Assembly (NCBI GenBank): GCA_024234635.1
Contig: JACKNX010000009.1
Coordinates: 103,074 to 167,073, forward strand
DNA from: Pseudomonadales bacterium
GTDB lineage: Bacteria > Pseudomonadota > Gammaproteobacteria > Pseudomonadales > Azotimanducaceae
Direction: 5' to 3'
Length of the DNA stretch: 64,000 nucleotides
The position numbers and the translations under genes were made by a program. The notes under the pieces are model-generated. The model saw nothing but the letters and a program-made list of their open reading frames with translations. It ran no database searches and had not been told where the DNA came from. Below are positions 8,619 through 17,657 of this stretch, one piece after another; the stretch's first letter is position 1, and each line of letters begins with the position of its first letter.

Positions 8619-9986
8619 TCAGAACTCCGCCAGCACATCCAGGGCCGCGGAGAGGCTCTTCACGCCGTGCACCGCCATGCCCTTGATCGCCTCCTTGGGC
8701 CGATTGCCCCACGGCACGATAGCCCGTTTGAAACCATGTTTCGCGGCCTCGCGCATACGTTCCTGGCCGTTGACCACGGGACGCACTTCACCCGTGAGAC
8801 CCAGCTCGCCGAAGACGATCAGGTCCTTGGGCAACTGCCGGTTGCGCAGTGAGGACAACACAGCCAGCAGTGCCGCGAGGTCGGCGCCCGTTTCGGTAAT
8901 GCGCACGCCACCCACTACATTGACGAACACGTCCTGGTCCGCCAAGGCCACACCGCAATGCCTGTGCAGCACGGCCAGGTGCATGGCCAGGCGCTGCTGA
9001 TCCAGCCCCACGCCAACCCGTTTGCCGTAGCCGCCCTGTACTTCGTCCACCAGTGCCTGGATTTCCACCAGCAATGGCCGCGTGCCTTCCCATGTCACCG
9101 TGGCAACGCTGCCGGGCGCGTCGAGCTCACCGCGCTGCAGGAAGATGGCCGATGGATTGGCCACCTCGCGCATGCCGTGTTCGGTCATCGCGAAGATGCC
9201 GAGTTCATTCACCGCGCCGAAGCGGTTCTTGTGACTGCGCAGCGTGCGATAGCGCGCGCCGGCAGGGCTGTCCAGCATGAGGAAGGCGTCGATCATGTGT
9301 TCGAGCACTTTCGGGCCCGCCAGGCTCCCTTCCTTCGTCACGTGCCCCACCAGCACGAAGATGGTCCCCGTGCGCTTGGCCAGCCGCGTGAAATAGGCGG
9401 CGGTTTCACGCACCTGCGTCACGCTGCCTGGTGTCGATTCCACCGAACCGAGCTGCATCACCTGGATGGAGTCGAGGATGACCAAATCCGGGCGCCGCTG
9501 TTCCACCTCGGCGGCAATGGTCTCGGCCAGCGTTTCCGCGGCCACGACAAGATCATCCACGGGCAGGTGCAGGCGATGCGCACGCATGGCGAGCTGCGTC
9601 AGCGATTCTTCACCGGTGACATAGAGCACGCTGTGCGACCGCGCGAGCGTGGTCGCCACCTGGAGCAGCAGCGTGCTCTTGCCCGCGCCGGGATCGCCGC
9701 CGATCATGATCATCGAACCCGGCACCAGGCCGCCGCCGAGCACGCGATCCAGCTCACCGATGCCTGTGGCGATGCGGGTGACTTCCTCCGCCCTGACCTC
9801 GCCCAGACGTTTCACTTCACTGCGGGCATCGGCATAACCGCCCCGCGATGGTTCGGCAATGGGTCCGATGTTCACGCGCGACAGGGTATTCCACGCGGAA
9901 CAGGTCCCGCACTGCCCCTGCCAGCGCGCATGTTCAGCGCCGCACTCGCCGCACACATAGGCGCTGCGCGCCTTCCTGCCCGCCAT
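8619..9986 (-). CDS. radA: DNA repair protein RadA (Sms)
   Basis: A 455-residue RadA with the N-terminal four-cysteine zinc finger (CGECGAEHARWQGQCGTC), a RecA-like ATPase core with Walker A GDPGAGKST, the RadA-specific KNRFG motif, and a C-terminal Lon-like domain. RadA drives branch migration of recombination intermediates. Its ATG shares one base with the dnaB stop codon (TGATG), so the two are likely translationally coupled. Confidence 0.96.
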   Translation of the reverse strand: MAGRKARSAYVCGECGAEHARWQGQCGTCSAWNTLSRVNIGPIAEPSRGGYADARSEVKRLGEVRAEEVTRIATGIGELDRVLGGGLVPGSMIMIGGDPGAGKSTLLLQVATTLARSHSVLYVTGEESLTQLAMRAHRLHLPVDDLVVAAETLAETIAAEVEQRRPDLVILDSIQVMQLGSVESTPGSVTQVRETAAYFTRLAKRTGTIFVLVGHVTKEGSLAGPKVLEHMIDAFLMLDSPAGARYRTLRSHKNRFGAVNELGIFAMTEHGMREVANPSAIFLQRGELDAPGSVATVTWEGTRPLLVEIQALVDEVQGGYGKRVGVGLDQQRLAMHLAVLHRHCGVALADQDVFVNVVGGVRITETGADLAALLAVLSSLRNRQLPKDLIVFGELGLTGEVRPVVNGQERMREAAKHGFKRAIVPWGNRPKEAIKGMAVHGVKSLSAALDVLAEF

Positions 9987-11383
9987 CAGGAGAAACCGTT
10001 GTAGATATCGGGGGCGAGATTCTCGAACTTGGTCAGCGAGCCGTTGAACTGCAGGCGCACCGTACCGATGGGGCCGTTGCGCTGCTTGCCGATGATGATC
10101 TCGGCGATACCCTTGTCAGGCGAGGCATCGTTGTAGACCTCATCGCGATAAATGAAGAGGATGAGGTCGGCGTCCTGCTCGATGGCGCCGGACTCCCGCA
10201 GGTCCGACATCATCGGCCGCTTGTCGGCCCGGCCTTCCAGGCTGCGGTTGAGCTGTGACAGGGCAATCAACGGACAGCTCAGCTCCTTGGCCAGCCCCTT
10301 CAGCGAGCGGGAGATTTCCGAGATTTCGTTCACCCGGTTTTCTGCCTCGTTCGCCGTGCGCATGAGCTGCAGGTAGTCCACCACGATGAGACCAATGCCG
10401 CCATTCGCCTGCCGGGCGATACGCCGCGCGCGGGAGCGCATCTCCGTGGGCGTAAGCGCAGGCGTGTCGTCGATGAAGAGCTGCTTGTCCTTGAGCTGCG
10501 CCACCGCACCGGTGAACCGCGACCAGTCCTCGTCTTTCAGGTTGCCCGTGCGCAGGCGGGAGAAGTCGATGCGCCCCAGCGAAGCGAGCATGCGCATCAC
10601 CAGCTGTTCCGCGGGCATTTCCATGGAAAATACGAGCACCGCGCCCTTGCCTGTCATTGCCGCGTGCTCGGCGATGTTCATGGAGAACGAGGTCTTGCCC
10701 ATCGACGGGCGACCCGCAACGATAATGAGGTCGGATTTCTGCAGACCCGCCGTTTCGTCGTCCAGGTCGTCGAATCCCGTGGACAGGCCCGTGATATTGC
10801 CCTTGCTGTCGAACAGTTCCTGCACGCGCTTCACCGCGCCCGCCAGGATTTCGTTCACCGGCTCCGGGCCACCGTCTCTCAGCCGACCTTCGGAGATGTT
10901 GAACACCGACTTCTCGGCAATATCGAGCAGCGCGCCCGCATCCTTACCCTGGGGGGAAAAGGCCATCTCGGCGATCTGGTTGGCGGCGGCAATGAGCTGC
11001 CGGAGCGTGCTGCGCTCGCGCACGATGCGGGCATAGGCCAGCAGGTTGGTGACACCTGGCGTCGCATCCACCAGCTCCGCGAGATAGGCAAGGCCGCCGG
11101 CGCGCTCGAGCATGCCGTTGGACTGCAGTTTTTCCGAAACCGTCACCGCGTCCAGCGGCTCATCGTCGTCCGCAAGCGAAATCATCGCCTCGAAAATGAG
11201 CTGGTGCTGCGGCCGGTAGAAGTCTGACGACTTGCAGATCTCGACCACGTCGATCCAGCGCTCGGCCGACAGCATGAGCCCGCCGAGCACGCTCATCTCC
11301 GCCTCCACGGAATGGGGCGGAACCTTGAGCGACGCCGTATTCATGGCGCGATCGTTGTAGGGAGGCAGGGGTTGTTCGGACAT
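9986..11383 (-). CDS. dnaB: Replicative DNA helicase DnaB
   Basis: 465 residues from the ATG at 11383 (SEQPLPPYND), which gives the family's usual length; an upstream extension to 11506 has no family resemblance. It has the N-terminal DnaG-interacting domain (PPHSVEAEMSVLGGLML), the linker, and a RecA-like helicase domain with Walker A GRPSMGKT, the Walker B-type IVVDYLQLM and the SRSLKGLAKEL block. It unwinds DNA at the fork as a hexamer. It lies downstream of rplI, separated by a strong terminator, so it is probably transcribed mainly from its own promoter. Confidence 0.96.
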   Translation of the reverse strand: MSEQPLPPYNDRAMNTASLKVPPHSVEAEMSVLGGLMLSAERWIDVVEICKSSDFYRPQHQLIFEAMISLADDDEPLDAVTVSEKLQSNGMLERAGGLAYLAELVDATPGVTNLLAYARIVRERSTLRQLIAAANQIAEMAFSPQGKDAGALLDIAEKSVFNISEGRLRDGGPEPVNEILAGAVKRVQELFDSKGNITGLSTGFDDLDDETAGLQKSDLIIVAGRPSMGKTSFSMNIAEHAAMTGKGAVLVFSMEMPAEQLVMRMLASLGRIDFSRLRTGNLKDEDWSRFTGAVAQLKDKQLFIDDTPALTPTEMRSRARRIARQANGGIGLIVVDYLQLMRTANEAENRVNEISEISRSLKGLAKELSCPLIALSQLNRSLEGRADKRPMMSDLRESGAIEQDADLILFIYRDEVYNDASPDKGIAEIIIGKQRNGPIGTVRLQFNGSLTKFENLAPDIYNGFS

Positions 11384-11493
11384 GGGAGCAGGGCTGCTTT
11401 CGGGATGACATCGTCCCGCGTAGGACCGCATCGCGCAACGGAAAAAGCGGTGCAAATGCTGTGAGCGATCGAACCAGCAAGAAAGAGGATAGT

Positions 11494-11535
11494 GAAAAAA
11501 ACCCACCGGGCCGCGTCGTCCGCGCGACCCGGTGG
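11494..11535 (-). terminator. Rho-independent terminator after rplI
   Basis: On the reverse strand a GC-rich hairpin (CCACCGGGTCGCGCG pairing with CGCGGCCCGGTGG around a GACGA loop) is followed directly by seven Ts. It lies 27 bases past the rplI stop and ends the rpsF-rpsR-rplI transcript. Confidence 0.85.
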
Positions 11536-11561
11536 CTACTCAAACCCGCGTCAGGCGGGTG

Positions 11562-12011
11562 TCACTCGGCGGCAACGATAACCTTGATGGAAGTGGTCAC
11601 TTCCGAATGCAACTGGATATCGATGTCGTATTCGCCCGTGAGCCGGATGACACCTTCCGGCATGCGTACTTCCGCCTTACGTACTTCGTGCCCGAGGGTC
11701 ACCAGCGCAGCCGCAATCTCACCGGTGCCGACGGAGCCGAACAGCCGGCCTTCGTCGCCGACCTTGGCAAACACCGTCACGGCAACACCTTCCAGACCGG
11801 CAGCCCGACCGCGCGCGGCCGTCAGCTTGTCATTGGCCGCGCGTTCGAGCTCAGCACGACGCTCCTCGAACACCTTGCGGTTTTCCGGCGTCGCGCGTAC
11901 CGCCATACCCTGTGGCAACAGGTAGTTGCGCGCATAGCCTGGTTTGACGTTTACCTCGTCACCAAGTTCGCCGAGATTGGTCACCGGCTCCTGCAGAATC
12001 ACATGAACCAC
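11562..12011 (-). CDS. rplI: 50S ribosomal protein L9
   Basis: 149 residues, the normal bacterial L9 length. The N-terminal rRNA-binding domain shows VHVILQEPVTNLGELGD and the conserved VKPGYARNYLLPQGMA. A charged connecting helix and a C-terminal domain ending IKVIVAAE follow. It sits third in the rpsF-rpsR-rplI ribosomal operon. Confidence 0.97.
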   Translation of the reverse strand: MVHVILQEPVTNLGELGDEVNVKPGYARNYLLPQGMAVRATPENRKVFEERRAELERAANDKLTAARGRAAGLEGVAVTVFAKVGDEGRLFGSVGTGEIAAALVTLGHEVRKAEVRMPEGVIRLTGEYDIDIQLHSEVTTSIKVIVAAE

Positions 12012-12021
12012 GCCGGCCTCC

Positions 12022-12243
12022 TTATTTGTGCTGGTCGGTGTAGGGCAACAGCGCCAGGAAGCGCGCGCGGTTGATCTCGGTGGTCAGCTTGCGCTGGAAC
12101 TTGGCCGAGGCACCGGAAATGCGCGCCGGCACGATCTTGCCGGTCTCACCGATGAACTGCTTGAGGAAGTCGAGGTCCTTGTAGTCCACGTCTTCCGTCT
12201 GAATGTTGACTTCGCCCTGGCGGCGACGACGAAAACGGCTCAT
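12022..12243 (-). CDS. rpsR: 30S ribosomal protein S18
   Basis: 73 residues with the basic N-terminus SRFRRRRQG and the family block DYKDLDFLKQFIGETGKIVPARISG, ending in RARFLALLPYTDQH. Its ATG overlaps the rpsF stop by four bases (ATGA), indicating coupled translation. Confidence 0.97.
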   Translation of the reverse strand: MSRFRRRRQGEVNIQTEDVDYKDLDFLKQFIGETGKIVPARISGASAKFQRKLTTEINRARFLALLPYTDQHK

Positions 12244-12680
12244 TCCGCACTCTCCTCGGCAGCGTTCGCTTCGCTGTCCGCGTTACTGTTGTCACGGCGA
12301 CGCGCAGCCAGCTCCTCTTCACGACGGCGATCGCGCTCCTTGTCCTTCTCCTGCTCGCGCAGCTCCTCCTCGTAGATGCGGGAGCGGCCCGTTTCCGGCT
12401 TCTTGCGGCGGATGATCAGGTAACGGATCACCGCATCGTTGAAACGGAAGGAACTCTCGAGTTCGTCCAGGGTCTCCTGGCCTGCCTCGATGTTCATCAG
12501 GATGTAGTGCGCCTTGTGGATCTTGGAAACGGTAAAGGCGAGCTGGCGACGACCCCAGTCCTCCGTACGGTGGACCTTGCCTTCGCCCCGTTCAATGAGG
12601 GACTGGTAGCGTTCGATCATTCCCGGCACCTGATCGCTCTGATCCGGGTGCACGAGGAATACGACCTCGTAATGTCGCAT
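12240..12680 (-). CDS. rpsF: 30S ribosomal protein S6
   Basis: 146 residues from the ATG at 12680, preceded by AGGAG; a longer upstream frame has no family resemblance. The core (RHYEVVFLVHPDQS, DWGRRQLAFTVSKIHKAHYILMN, FRFNDAVIRYLIIRR) is standard S6. The C-terminal tail from about residue 108 is an unusually charged Arg/Glu repeat region (EEELREQEKDKERDRRREEE) ending in acidic residues. Long polar tails occur in several proteobacterial S6 proteins. It is first in the ribosomal operon. Confidence 0.97.
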   Translation of the reverse strand: MRHYEVVFLVHPDQSDQVPGMIERYQSLIERGEGKVHRTEDWGRRQLAFTVSKIHKAHYILMNIEAGQETLDELESSFRFNDAVIRYLIIRRKKPETGRSRIYEEELREQEKDKERDRRREEELAARRRDNSNADSEANAAEESAE

Positions 12681-12844
12681 GACATCTCCTTGTGGAATCC
12701 CGCCAGGAATGCCTGACGGGTGCCCCCGCCCAGGGTTACTGAGAACCGCGGAAGAGCGTGGAGCAAGGTTGAAAGGGCCCGCAATTCTAGTGGCGGGGCA
12801 AACCGATGGCAATGCCGGCGACAGCGAGTCGCCCGCGAAAGACG

Positions 12845-13573
12845 TCAGGAACGCTGACGAACCACTTCGAACAGCAGGATACCGGCCGCCACCGAGACGT
12901 TGAGGCTCTCCACCGCGCCTGCCATCGGGATACCGACGAGGTGATCGCACGCTTCGCGGGTGAGACGTCGCATGCCGCTTCCTTCACTGCCCATCACGAT
13001 GGCGATGTCGCCCGTGTAGTCCACCGCGTGCCAGGGCGCGGGGGCCGTATCGTCCGTGCCGACCAGCCAGATGCCAGCCTCCTTGAGCCGTTCGAGATGC
13101 CGGGCGAGGTTGGTCACGGCCACCAGACGCAGCGACTCGGCGCCGCCAGCGGCGGTTTTGAGCACCACGTCGTTGATCGGCGCCGTGTTGCGCTCCGGGA
13201 AGATCACCGCCTGCACCCCGGCAGCGTTGGCGCTGCGCAGGCAGGCTCCCAGGTTGCGCGGATCGGTGACCCCATCGAGCACCAGCAAGAGCCGCGGCTG
13301 CGGCAGGCTGGCCAGCAGCGGAATGAATTCTTCTTCGTGCAGGGGGGCGAGTTCCTGGCAGAAGGCCGCCACGCCCTGATGGTTGCCTTCCACCCGCTGA
13401 TCCAGCCAGCTCTTCTGCACGGCTTCGAAACGCAAACCCGCCGCTTTCGCCAGCGCAATCACTTCCTGAACCCGGGTGTCGCGCCGGCCCTGCACGTAGT
13501 AAAGCGCGCGCACCCGCTCAGGATGCGTGTTCAGCACCTCGCGCACCGCATGGAATCCGTGCACAAAACTCAT
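12845..13573 (-). CDS. rlmB: 23S rRNA (guanosine-2251 2'-O) methyltransferase RlmB
   Basis: A 242-residue SpoU-family methyltransferase with an N-terminal RNA-binding domain (VHGFHAVREVLNTHPERV) and the knotted SAM-binding domain. The three SPOUT motifs are visible: LDGVTDPRNLGACLRSANAAGV, IVMGSEGSGMRRLTREACD and IPMAGAVESLNVSVAAGILLFE. It lies 15 bases downstream of rnr, the usual gammaproteobacterial order. Confidence 0.95.
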   Translation of the reverse strand: MSFVHGFHAVREVLNTHPERVRALYYVQGRRDTRVQEVIALAKAAGLRFEAVQKSWLDQRVEGNHQGVAAFCQELAPLHEEEFIPLLASLPQPRLLLVLDGVTDPRNLGACLRSANAAGVQAVIFPERNTAPINDVVLKTAAGGAESLRLVAVTNLARHLERLKEAGIWLVGTDDTAPAPWHAVDYTGDIAIVMGSEGSGMRRLTREACDHLVGIPMAGAVESLNVSVAAGILLFEVVRQRS

Positions 13574-13587
13574 TGCTCCGAATCCCG

Positions 13588-15723
13588 TCAGCGGCGCCTG
13601 CCGCGTCCCCGCCGTTCACCGCCGCGTGGGGGACGTTCCCCACCTTCGCGTCGCGCCGGACCAGCTGTTCGCCCGCCGCCGGGGCGAACCAGCTCCAGAT
13701 CGATGCGCCCGAGCGGTGGCCGCACTTCCCGCACCCGCACCCGCACGGCATCGCCGAGCCGGTAACGCATGCCCGAACGATCCCCCACCAGGGCCATGGC
13801 ATGTGGCTGAAAGCGGAAATAGTCCTGGCCAAGCTCCGAGATATGCACCAGACCCTGCACGTAGTAACCGTCCAGTTCCACGAACAGCCCGAACTCGGTG
13901 ACCCCGCCGATGCGGCCTGCAATCTCTTCACCAACATGGTCGCCGACAAAATCGCATTTCAGCCAGCCGTCCACGCCCCGCTCCGCCTGTTCCGCCCGAC
14001 GTTCGGTAAAAGAGATGTGAGCGCCCACTTCTGCCAGCTCGTGCTCGTTCATTGCCGGCGGTTTGCCACGCAGAATGGCCTTGATGGCGCGATGCACGAC
14101 CAGATCCGCGTAGCGGCGGATCGGTGAGGTGAAATGCATGTAGTGGCTGAGCGCGAGACCGAAGTGGCCGATGTTGCCCGGTTGGTAAACCGCCTGCTGC
14201 ATGCTGCGCAGTACCAGCATCTGGAATATCCAGGCATCGGGTCGCGGCGCAATCTGCTCCAGCGCGGTCTGCACGCTGCGCGGGTTGACCTCTTTTGCCA
14301 GATGCACGCCAGCCATCGCAAATGCATCCCGGAGCTGTGCCAGCTTCAGCGCCTCCGGCTGGCCATGCACCCGATACAGGGCCAGCGCGCCGTGTTGCTC
14401 TACAAACTCCGCGGCGCAGACGTTGGCCGCGATCATCGCCTCTTCGATCAGGCGGTGCGCATCGTTGCGCACTTCGGGGTGAATGGCCGCAATCCGTCCG
14501 TTGCGCAGCTCCAGACGCGATTCGTGGGTCTCGAAATCAAGCCCCCCGCGTTTCTCCCTGGCGCGTACCAGCGCCCGGAAGCACCGGTGCAGCGCCTCTA
14601 TCGACGCGAGCACTTCAGGCTCCACATCCAGTGTCTCGCCCTTCAGGTGCGCGGCGACGCCGGTATAGGTAAGCCGCTGCCAGGAACGGATGAGCGCTTC
14701 GTGGAAGCTAAACTCGCGCACCCGTCCCGCGGAGGTGACAACCATGTCGCAGACCACGGCCAGCCGGGGCACCTGTGGCTTCAGCGAGCACAGCTCATTG
14801 GAGAGCTCCTCCGGCAGCATGGGAATGACGGTGCCCGGCAGATAGACCGAGTTGCCCCGCGTGCGCGCCTCCATGTCGATGGCGCCGCCGGCTTTCACAT
14901 AGTTGCCAACGTCGGCAATCGCCACCACCAGGCGAAAATTCACCCCCTGACGCGCGCAGAACACGGCGTCATCAAAATCCTTGGCGGTCTCGCCATCGAT
15001 GGTGACAAGCGGCAGCCCGCGCAAATCGAGTCGTCCCTTCGGCAGCCGGTTGGGAACCGCCGCCGGCAGGGCTGCCACTGCATCCCCGATAGCTGGCGGC
15101 CACACCGCCGGGATGTGCAGCCCGTCAACCTGCGTCTGGATGGCTCGCTCGAGCACCGTTTCCCCGTGCACGACATCAACGACACGGCCGGACAACCCTT
15201 GCCCGTCCTCGCCCGTGATCTCCACGTGCACGATGTCGCCATGTGTGCCCACGTCGGGCCGACTGACCAGGTGCACCCGCCCGCGATAGTCCGTGGCCAG
15301 GGATTCGACGTAGGGGAAACGCCCCATCCAGTTGAGCTCGCCCACCAGGATGCGGGTGGACTGATCGAGAATTTCGTCGACCTGCGCGCGGTCGTCGACG
15401 ATACGCGCCCGCACCCGATCGCCAGCGCGAATACGGCTGCCGCGCTGCCGCTCGATTTCATGACCTTCGACCGACAGCGTCTTGCCGTGCTGCTGCACGA
15501 TGCCTTCAACGGTCTCAGCAAGATCCACGAGGTACCACGCCCCACCGGCACCCTGCTCGAGCTCGCCGTTGCGCAGCATGCCCCGCAAAACCTGCTTGAG
15601 TTCTCGCGTGCCGGCCCGCATGCGGTCCGAGAAAGCGTCAACCAATTCGGGCCACACGGCCGAGCCGCCGCACTGACGCAGATGTGCGGCAACGGCGGCG
15701 GCGGTAACGCGGGAGTTAGACAT
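13588..15723 (-). CDS. rnr: Ribonuclease R
   Basis: 711 residues from the ATG at 15723 (SNSRVTAAAVAAHL); the reading frame continues upstream to 15864 but that part overlaps the tRNA-Leu. An N-terminal winged helix and cold-shock OB domains precede the RNB exonuclease core, which contains the metal-binding DDAVFC block and RRYADLVVHRAI. The S1 domain (GVTEFGLFVELDGYYVQGLVHI) is followed by an Arg/Gly-rich basic tail. RNase R degrades structured RNA 3' to 5'. Confidence 0.96.
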   Translation of the reverse strand: MSNSRVTAAAVAAHLRQCGGSAVWPELVDAFSDRMRAGTRELKQVLRGMLRNGELEQGAGGAWYLVDLAETVEGIVQQHGKTLSVEGHEIERQRGSRIRAGDRVRARIVDDRAQVDEILDQSTRILVGELNWMGRFPYVESLATDYRGRVHLVSRPDVGTHGDIVHVEITGEDGQGLSGRVVDVVHGETVLERAIQTQVDGLHIPAVWPPAIGDAVAALPAAVPNRLPKGRLDLRGLPLVTIDGETAKDFDDAVFCARQGVNFRLVVAIADVGNYVKAGGAIDMEARTRGNSVYLPGTVIPMLPEELSNELCSLKPQVPRLAVVCDMVVTSAGRVREFSFHEALIRSWQRLTYTGVAAHLKGETLDVEPEVLASIEALHRCFRALVRAREKRGGLDFETHESRLELRNGRIAAIHPEVRNDAHRLIEEAMIAANVCAAEFVEQHGALALYRVHGQPEALKLAQLRDAFAMAGVHLAKEVNPRSVQTALEQIAPRPDAWIFQMLVLRSMQQAVYQPGNIGHFGLALSHYMHFTSPIRRYADLVVHRAIKAILRGKPPAMNEHELAEVGAHISFTERRAEQAERGVDGWLKCDFVGDHVGEEIAGRIGGVTEFGLFVELDGYYVQGLVHISELGQDYFRFQPHAMALVGDRSGMRYRLGDAVRVRVREVRPPLGRIDLELVRPGGGRTAGPARREGGERPPRGGERRGRGRRR

Positions 15724-15838
15724 GTTTGACACTCTAGCGATGCATTCAGTAAATTGCGCGCCCGATTCGATGGATCGCCGGCCAGGACAGGTCTGACAGG
15801 CAGTGTCAGCCCGCGCCAACCGAGTGATCGACCCGCCT

Positions 15839-15925
15839 GCCGAGGTGGTGAAATTGGTAGACACGCCAGCTTCAGGTGCTGGTGGGGGTAACCCCGTGAA
15901 GGTTCAAGTCCTTTCCTCGGCACCA
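15839..15925 (+). tRNA. tRNA-Leu (anticodon CAG), CCA encoded
   Basis: Acceptor GCCGAGG (15839-15845) pairs with CCTCGGC (15915-15921). The D arm contains TGAAATTGGTAGACA. The anticodon stem-loop is CCAGC-TTCAGGT-GCTGG with anticodon CAG. A long class-II variable arm (GTGGGGGTAACCCCGT) and the GGTTCAAGTCC T arm follow, then discriminator A and CCA. It is divergent from rnr, which starts 116 bases away. Confidence 0.95.
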
Positions 15926-15933
15926 TTTCCTGG

Positions 15934-15966
15934 CAACTCCTGTCAGCCCCTGTCAACTCCTGTCAA
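15934..15966. repeat. Short imperfect tandem repeat downstream of tRNA-Leu
   Basis: Three imperfect 10-12 base units of the form CTCCTGTCA(A/G)C follow one another shortly after the tRNA 3' end. It lies in the ~120-base gap before the L,D-transpeptidase gene. No function is evident. Confidence 0.5.
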
Positions 15967-16047
15967 CAGACAGACCGCAAGCGCACAGACACCCGGCTCC
16001 CGACGTTGGCGTTGTGATCAACGTGTGCGCCAACTATAAAGGTCGGC

Positions 16048-16971
16048 ATGACTATGCAATTCCCCGCCCGTCGATCGACCGGGCACCGGTCCCGTAAACT
16101 TCTCACCGCCCTGTCGATTCTGCTGTCCGTCACCGGTGCCACGAACGCCGGCGCCGCAACCTATCGCCTCAACGAGGATATCGTCGGCTTTGCCCGACAG
16201 ATCACCACACGCTACGAGGACACGCTGGCAGCCATCGCGGAGCGGGAAGGCCTTGGTTTCCAGGAACTGCGGGACGCCAATCCCGATGTGGACGCCTGGC
16301 TGCCGGGAGACGGCACGACGGTGGTGCTACCCACCCGTTACGTACTGCCGGCCATCCCGCGCGACGGGGTGGTCATCAATCTCGCGGAGTTTCGGCTCTA
16401 CTTTTTCAAGGACGGGCGGGTGACGACCTATCCGGTGGGCATCGGCCGGGACGAGTACCAGACGCCGCTGGGGACATCCCGGGTCGTGGCCCATATTGAA
16501 AAACCCATGTGGACACCCACCGCGGTATCCCGGCGGGAACACGCGGAAGCTGGCGATCCGCTCCCCGTGACGGTGCCACACGGACCGGACAATCCGCTGG
16601 GTGATTTTGCGCTCAAGCTGTCACGCGCCGGCTATTTCATCCATGGCACGAACAAGCCATTCGGCGTCGGACAGACGGTCAGCCAGGGTTGTATCCGTCT
16701 GTACAACCCGCACATCGCCACACTCAGTGAACTGGTGGCCAACGGTACAACGGTGAACATGATCGATCAGCCGCTGAAGATCGGCCGGCGGGAAGAGGCG
16801 GTGTTCATTGAAGTGCACAACAGCCCGTACTCCAACCCCTCGGTGGAGACACTGCTCGCGCAAATCGACCGTTGGTCAGAGGGAGCCGATGTGGTGCTCG
16901 ACCGGGCCCGGATCGTGGACGTACTTGGCGCACGCACGGGCATGCCGGTGCGTGTGGATGTGCATCACTGA
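16048..16971 (+). CDS. L,D-transpeptidase (ErfK/YbiS family) with LysM-like domain
   Basis: 307 residues with an Arg-rich signal peptide (TM core LLTALSILLSVTGATNAGA), a LysM-like segment (about 55-95) and a YkuD catalytic domain. The catalytic motif is HG...(S)xGCIRL, with His199 and Cys215 in YFIHGTNKPFGVGQTVSQGCIRLYN. Such periplasmic enzymes cross-link peptidoglycan 3-3 or attach Braun-type lipoprotein. An Lpp-like lipoprotein gene lies convergently next door, which would suit the latter role. Start ATG at 16048, with AAGG upstream. Confidence 0.9.
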   Translation: MTMQFPARRSTGHRSRKLLTALSILLSVTGATNAGAATYRLNEDIVGFARQITTRYEDTLAAIAEREGLGFQELRDANPDVDAWLPGDGTTVVLPTRYVLPAIPRDGVVINLAEFRLYFFKDGRVTTYPVGIGRDEYQTPLGTSRVVAHIEKPMWTPTAVSRREHAEAGDPLPVTVPHGPDNPLGDFALKLSRAGYFIHGTNKPFGVGQTVSQGCIRLYNPHIATLSELVANGTTVNMIDQPLKIGRREEAVFIEVHNSPYSNPSVETLLAQIDRWSEGADVVLDRARIVDVLGARTGMPVRVDVHH

Positions 16972-17097
16972 CTGATCTGTGTCAACGCGCCCGCCAGCCG
17001 GAAGTCGCTCCGCCCGGTAGCTTCCGGATCGGCGGCAGTCACCTACCGGCCCGGGACGATTCGGACGAAAGCACGCCCGAATCGCTTCCCGTCAGGC

Positions 17098-17367
17098 TTA
17101 TTTGCGCGAACAGCAGGTATTGGCCATACGGTCGATCTTTTCGTTGGCGCCCTGTGCCGCTGACAAGGCCCGCTCCGCCATTGCCGCCGCGCTCGCCGCT
17201 TCCCGCTTGGCTTCAGCAGCCGCGCTTTGTGCAGCGCTGGCATTGCCGGCGCTGCTTTCGAGCTGGGCAACCCGCGACTTCAGCGCGTTCATCTCTTCCG
17301 TCATCTTCGTGGACGCACAGCCGGTGAGCAGAAGCACCGCGAATGCAGCAATGGTGAGCTTACGCAT
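17098..17367 (-). CDS. Murein lipoprotein Lpp/OprI-like
   Basis: An 89-residue lipoprotein. The signal peptide ends in the lipobox LLTGC, and the mature part is an alanine-rich coiled coil (MNALKSRVAQLESSAG, AAEAKREAASAAAMAERALSAAQGA) with a C-terminal lysine, as in Lpp/OprI proteins covalently attached to peptidoglycan. The tail CCSRK with two adjacent cysteines is unusual. The convergent L,D-transpeptidase is a plausible attaching enzyme. Confidence 0.8.
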   Translation of the reverse strand: MRKLTIAAFAVLLLTGCASTKMTEEMNALKSRVAQLESSAGNASAAQSAAAEAKREAASAAAMAERALSAAQGANEKIDRMANTCCSRK

Positions 17368-17657
17368 AAGAACTCCGATTTCTTGAGGAACAGTGTAGGT
17401 AGACTAACCGCTTAACAGGCCAATGAAAAAGGTTATGCGCATCTGGTCGCGTCGAAGCGCCACAACCTGCCCCACAAAGGACCGGCGAGATGCGCGTTTC
17501 AGGCCGGCTGCAAGCGAAAGCCATTGCGCCACTCTGTGCCGGGAACCTGCGGCGCTCAATCGGGGCTTCCACGCATCACCGGCCAGGTGCGCCACGCCGC
17601 TGACTTTTCCAACCGCAACGCGTTACTGTACACATCCGCGAACATCGAGGTGAGCGC

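Noticed and set aside
14134..15729. Forward frame of 531 codons opposite rnr
   Set aside because: Shadow of ribonuclease R; no domain or ribosome site, and it covers the RNB core in antisense.
15915..15925. tRNA 3' end as an attachment site with a second copy inside the window
   Set aside because: I found no clear direct repeat of the tRNA 3' end near 55-56 kb by eye and no integrase, so an att site is not claimed.
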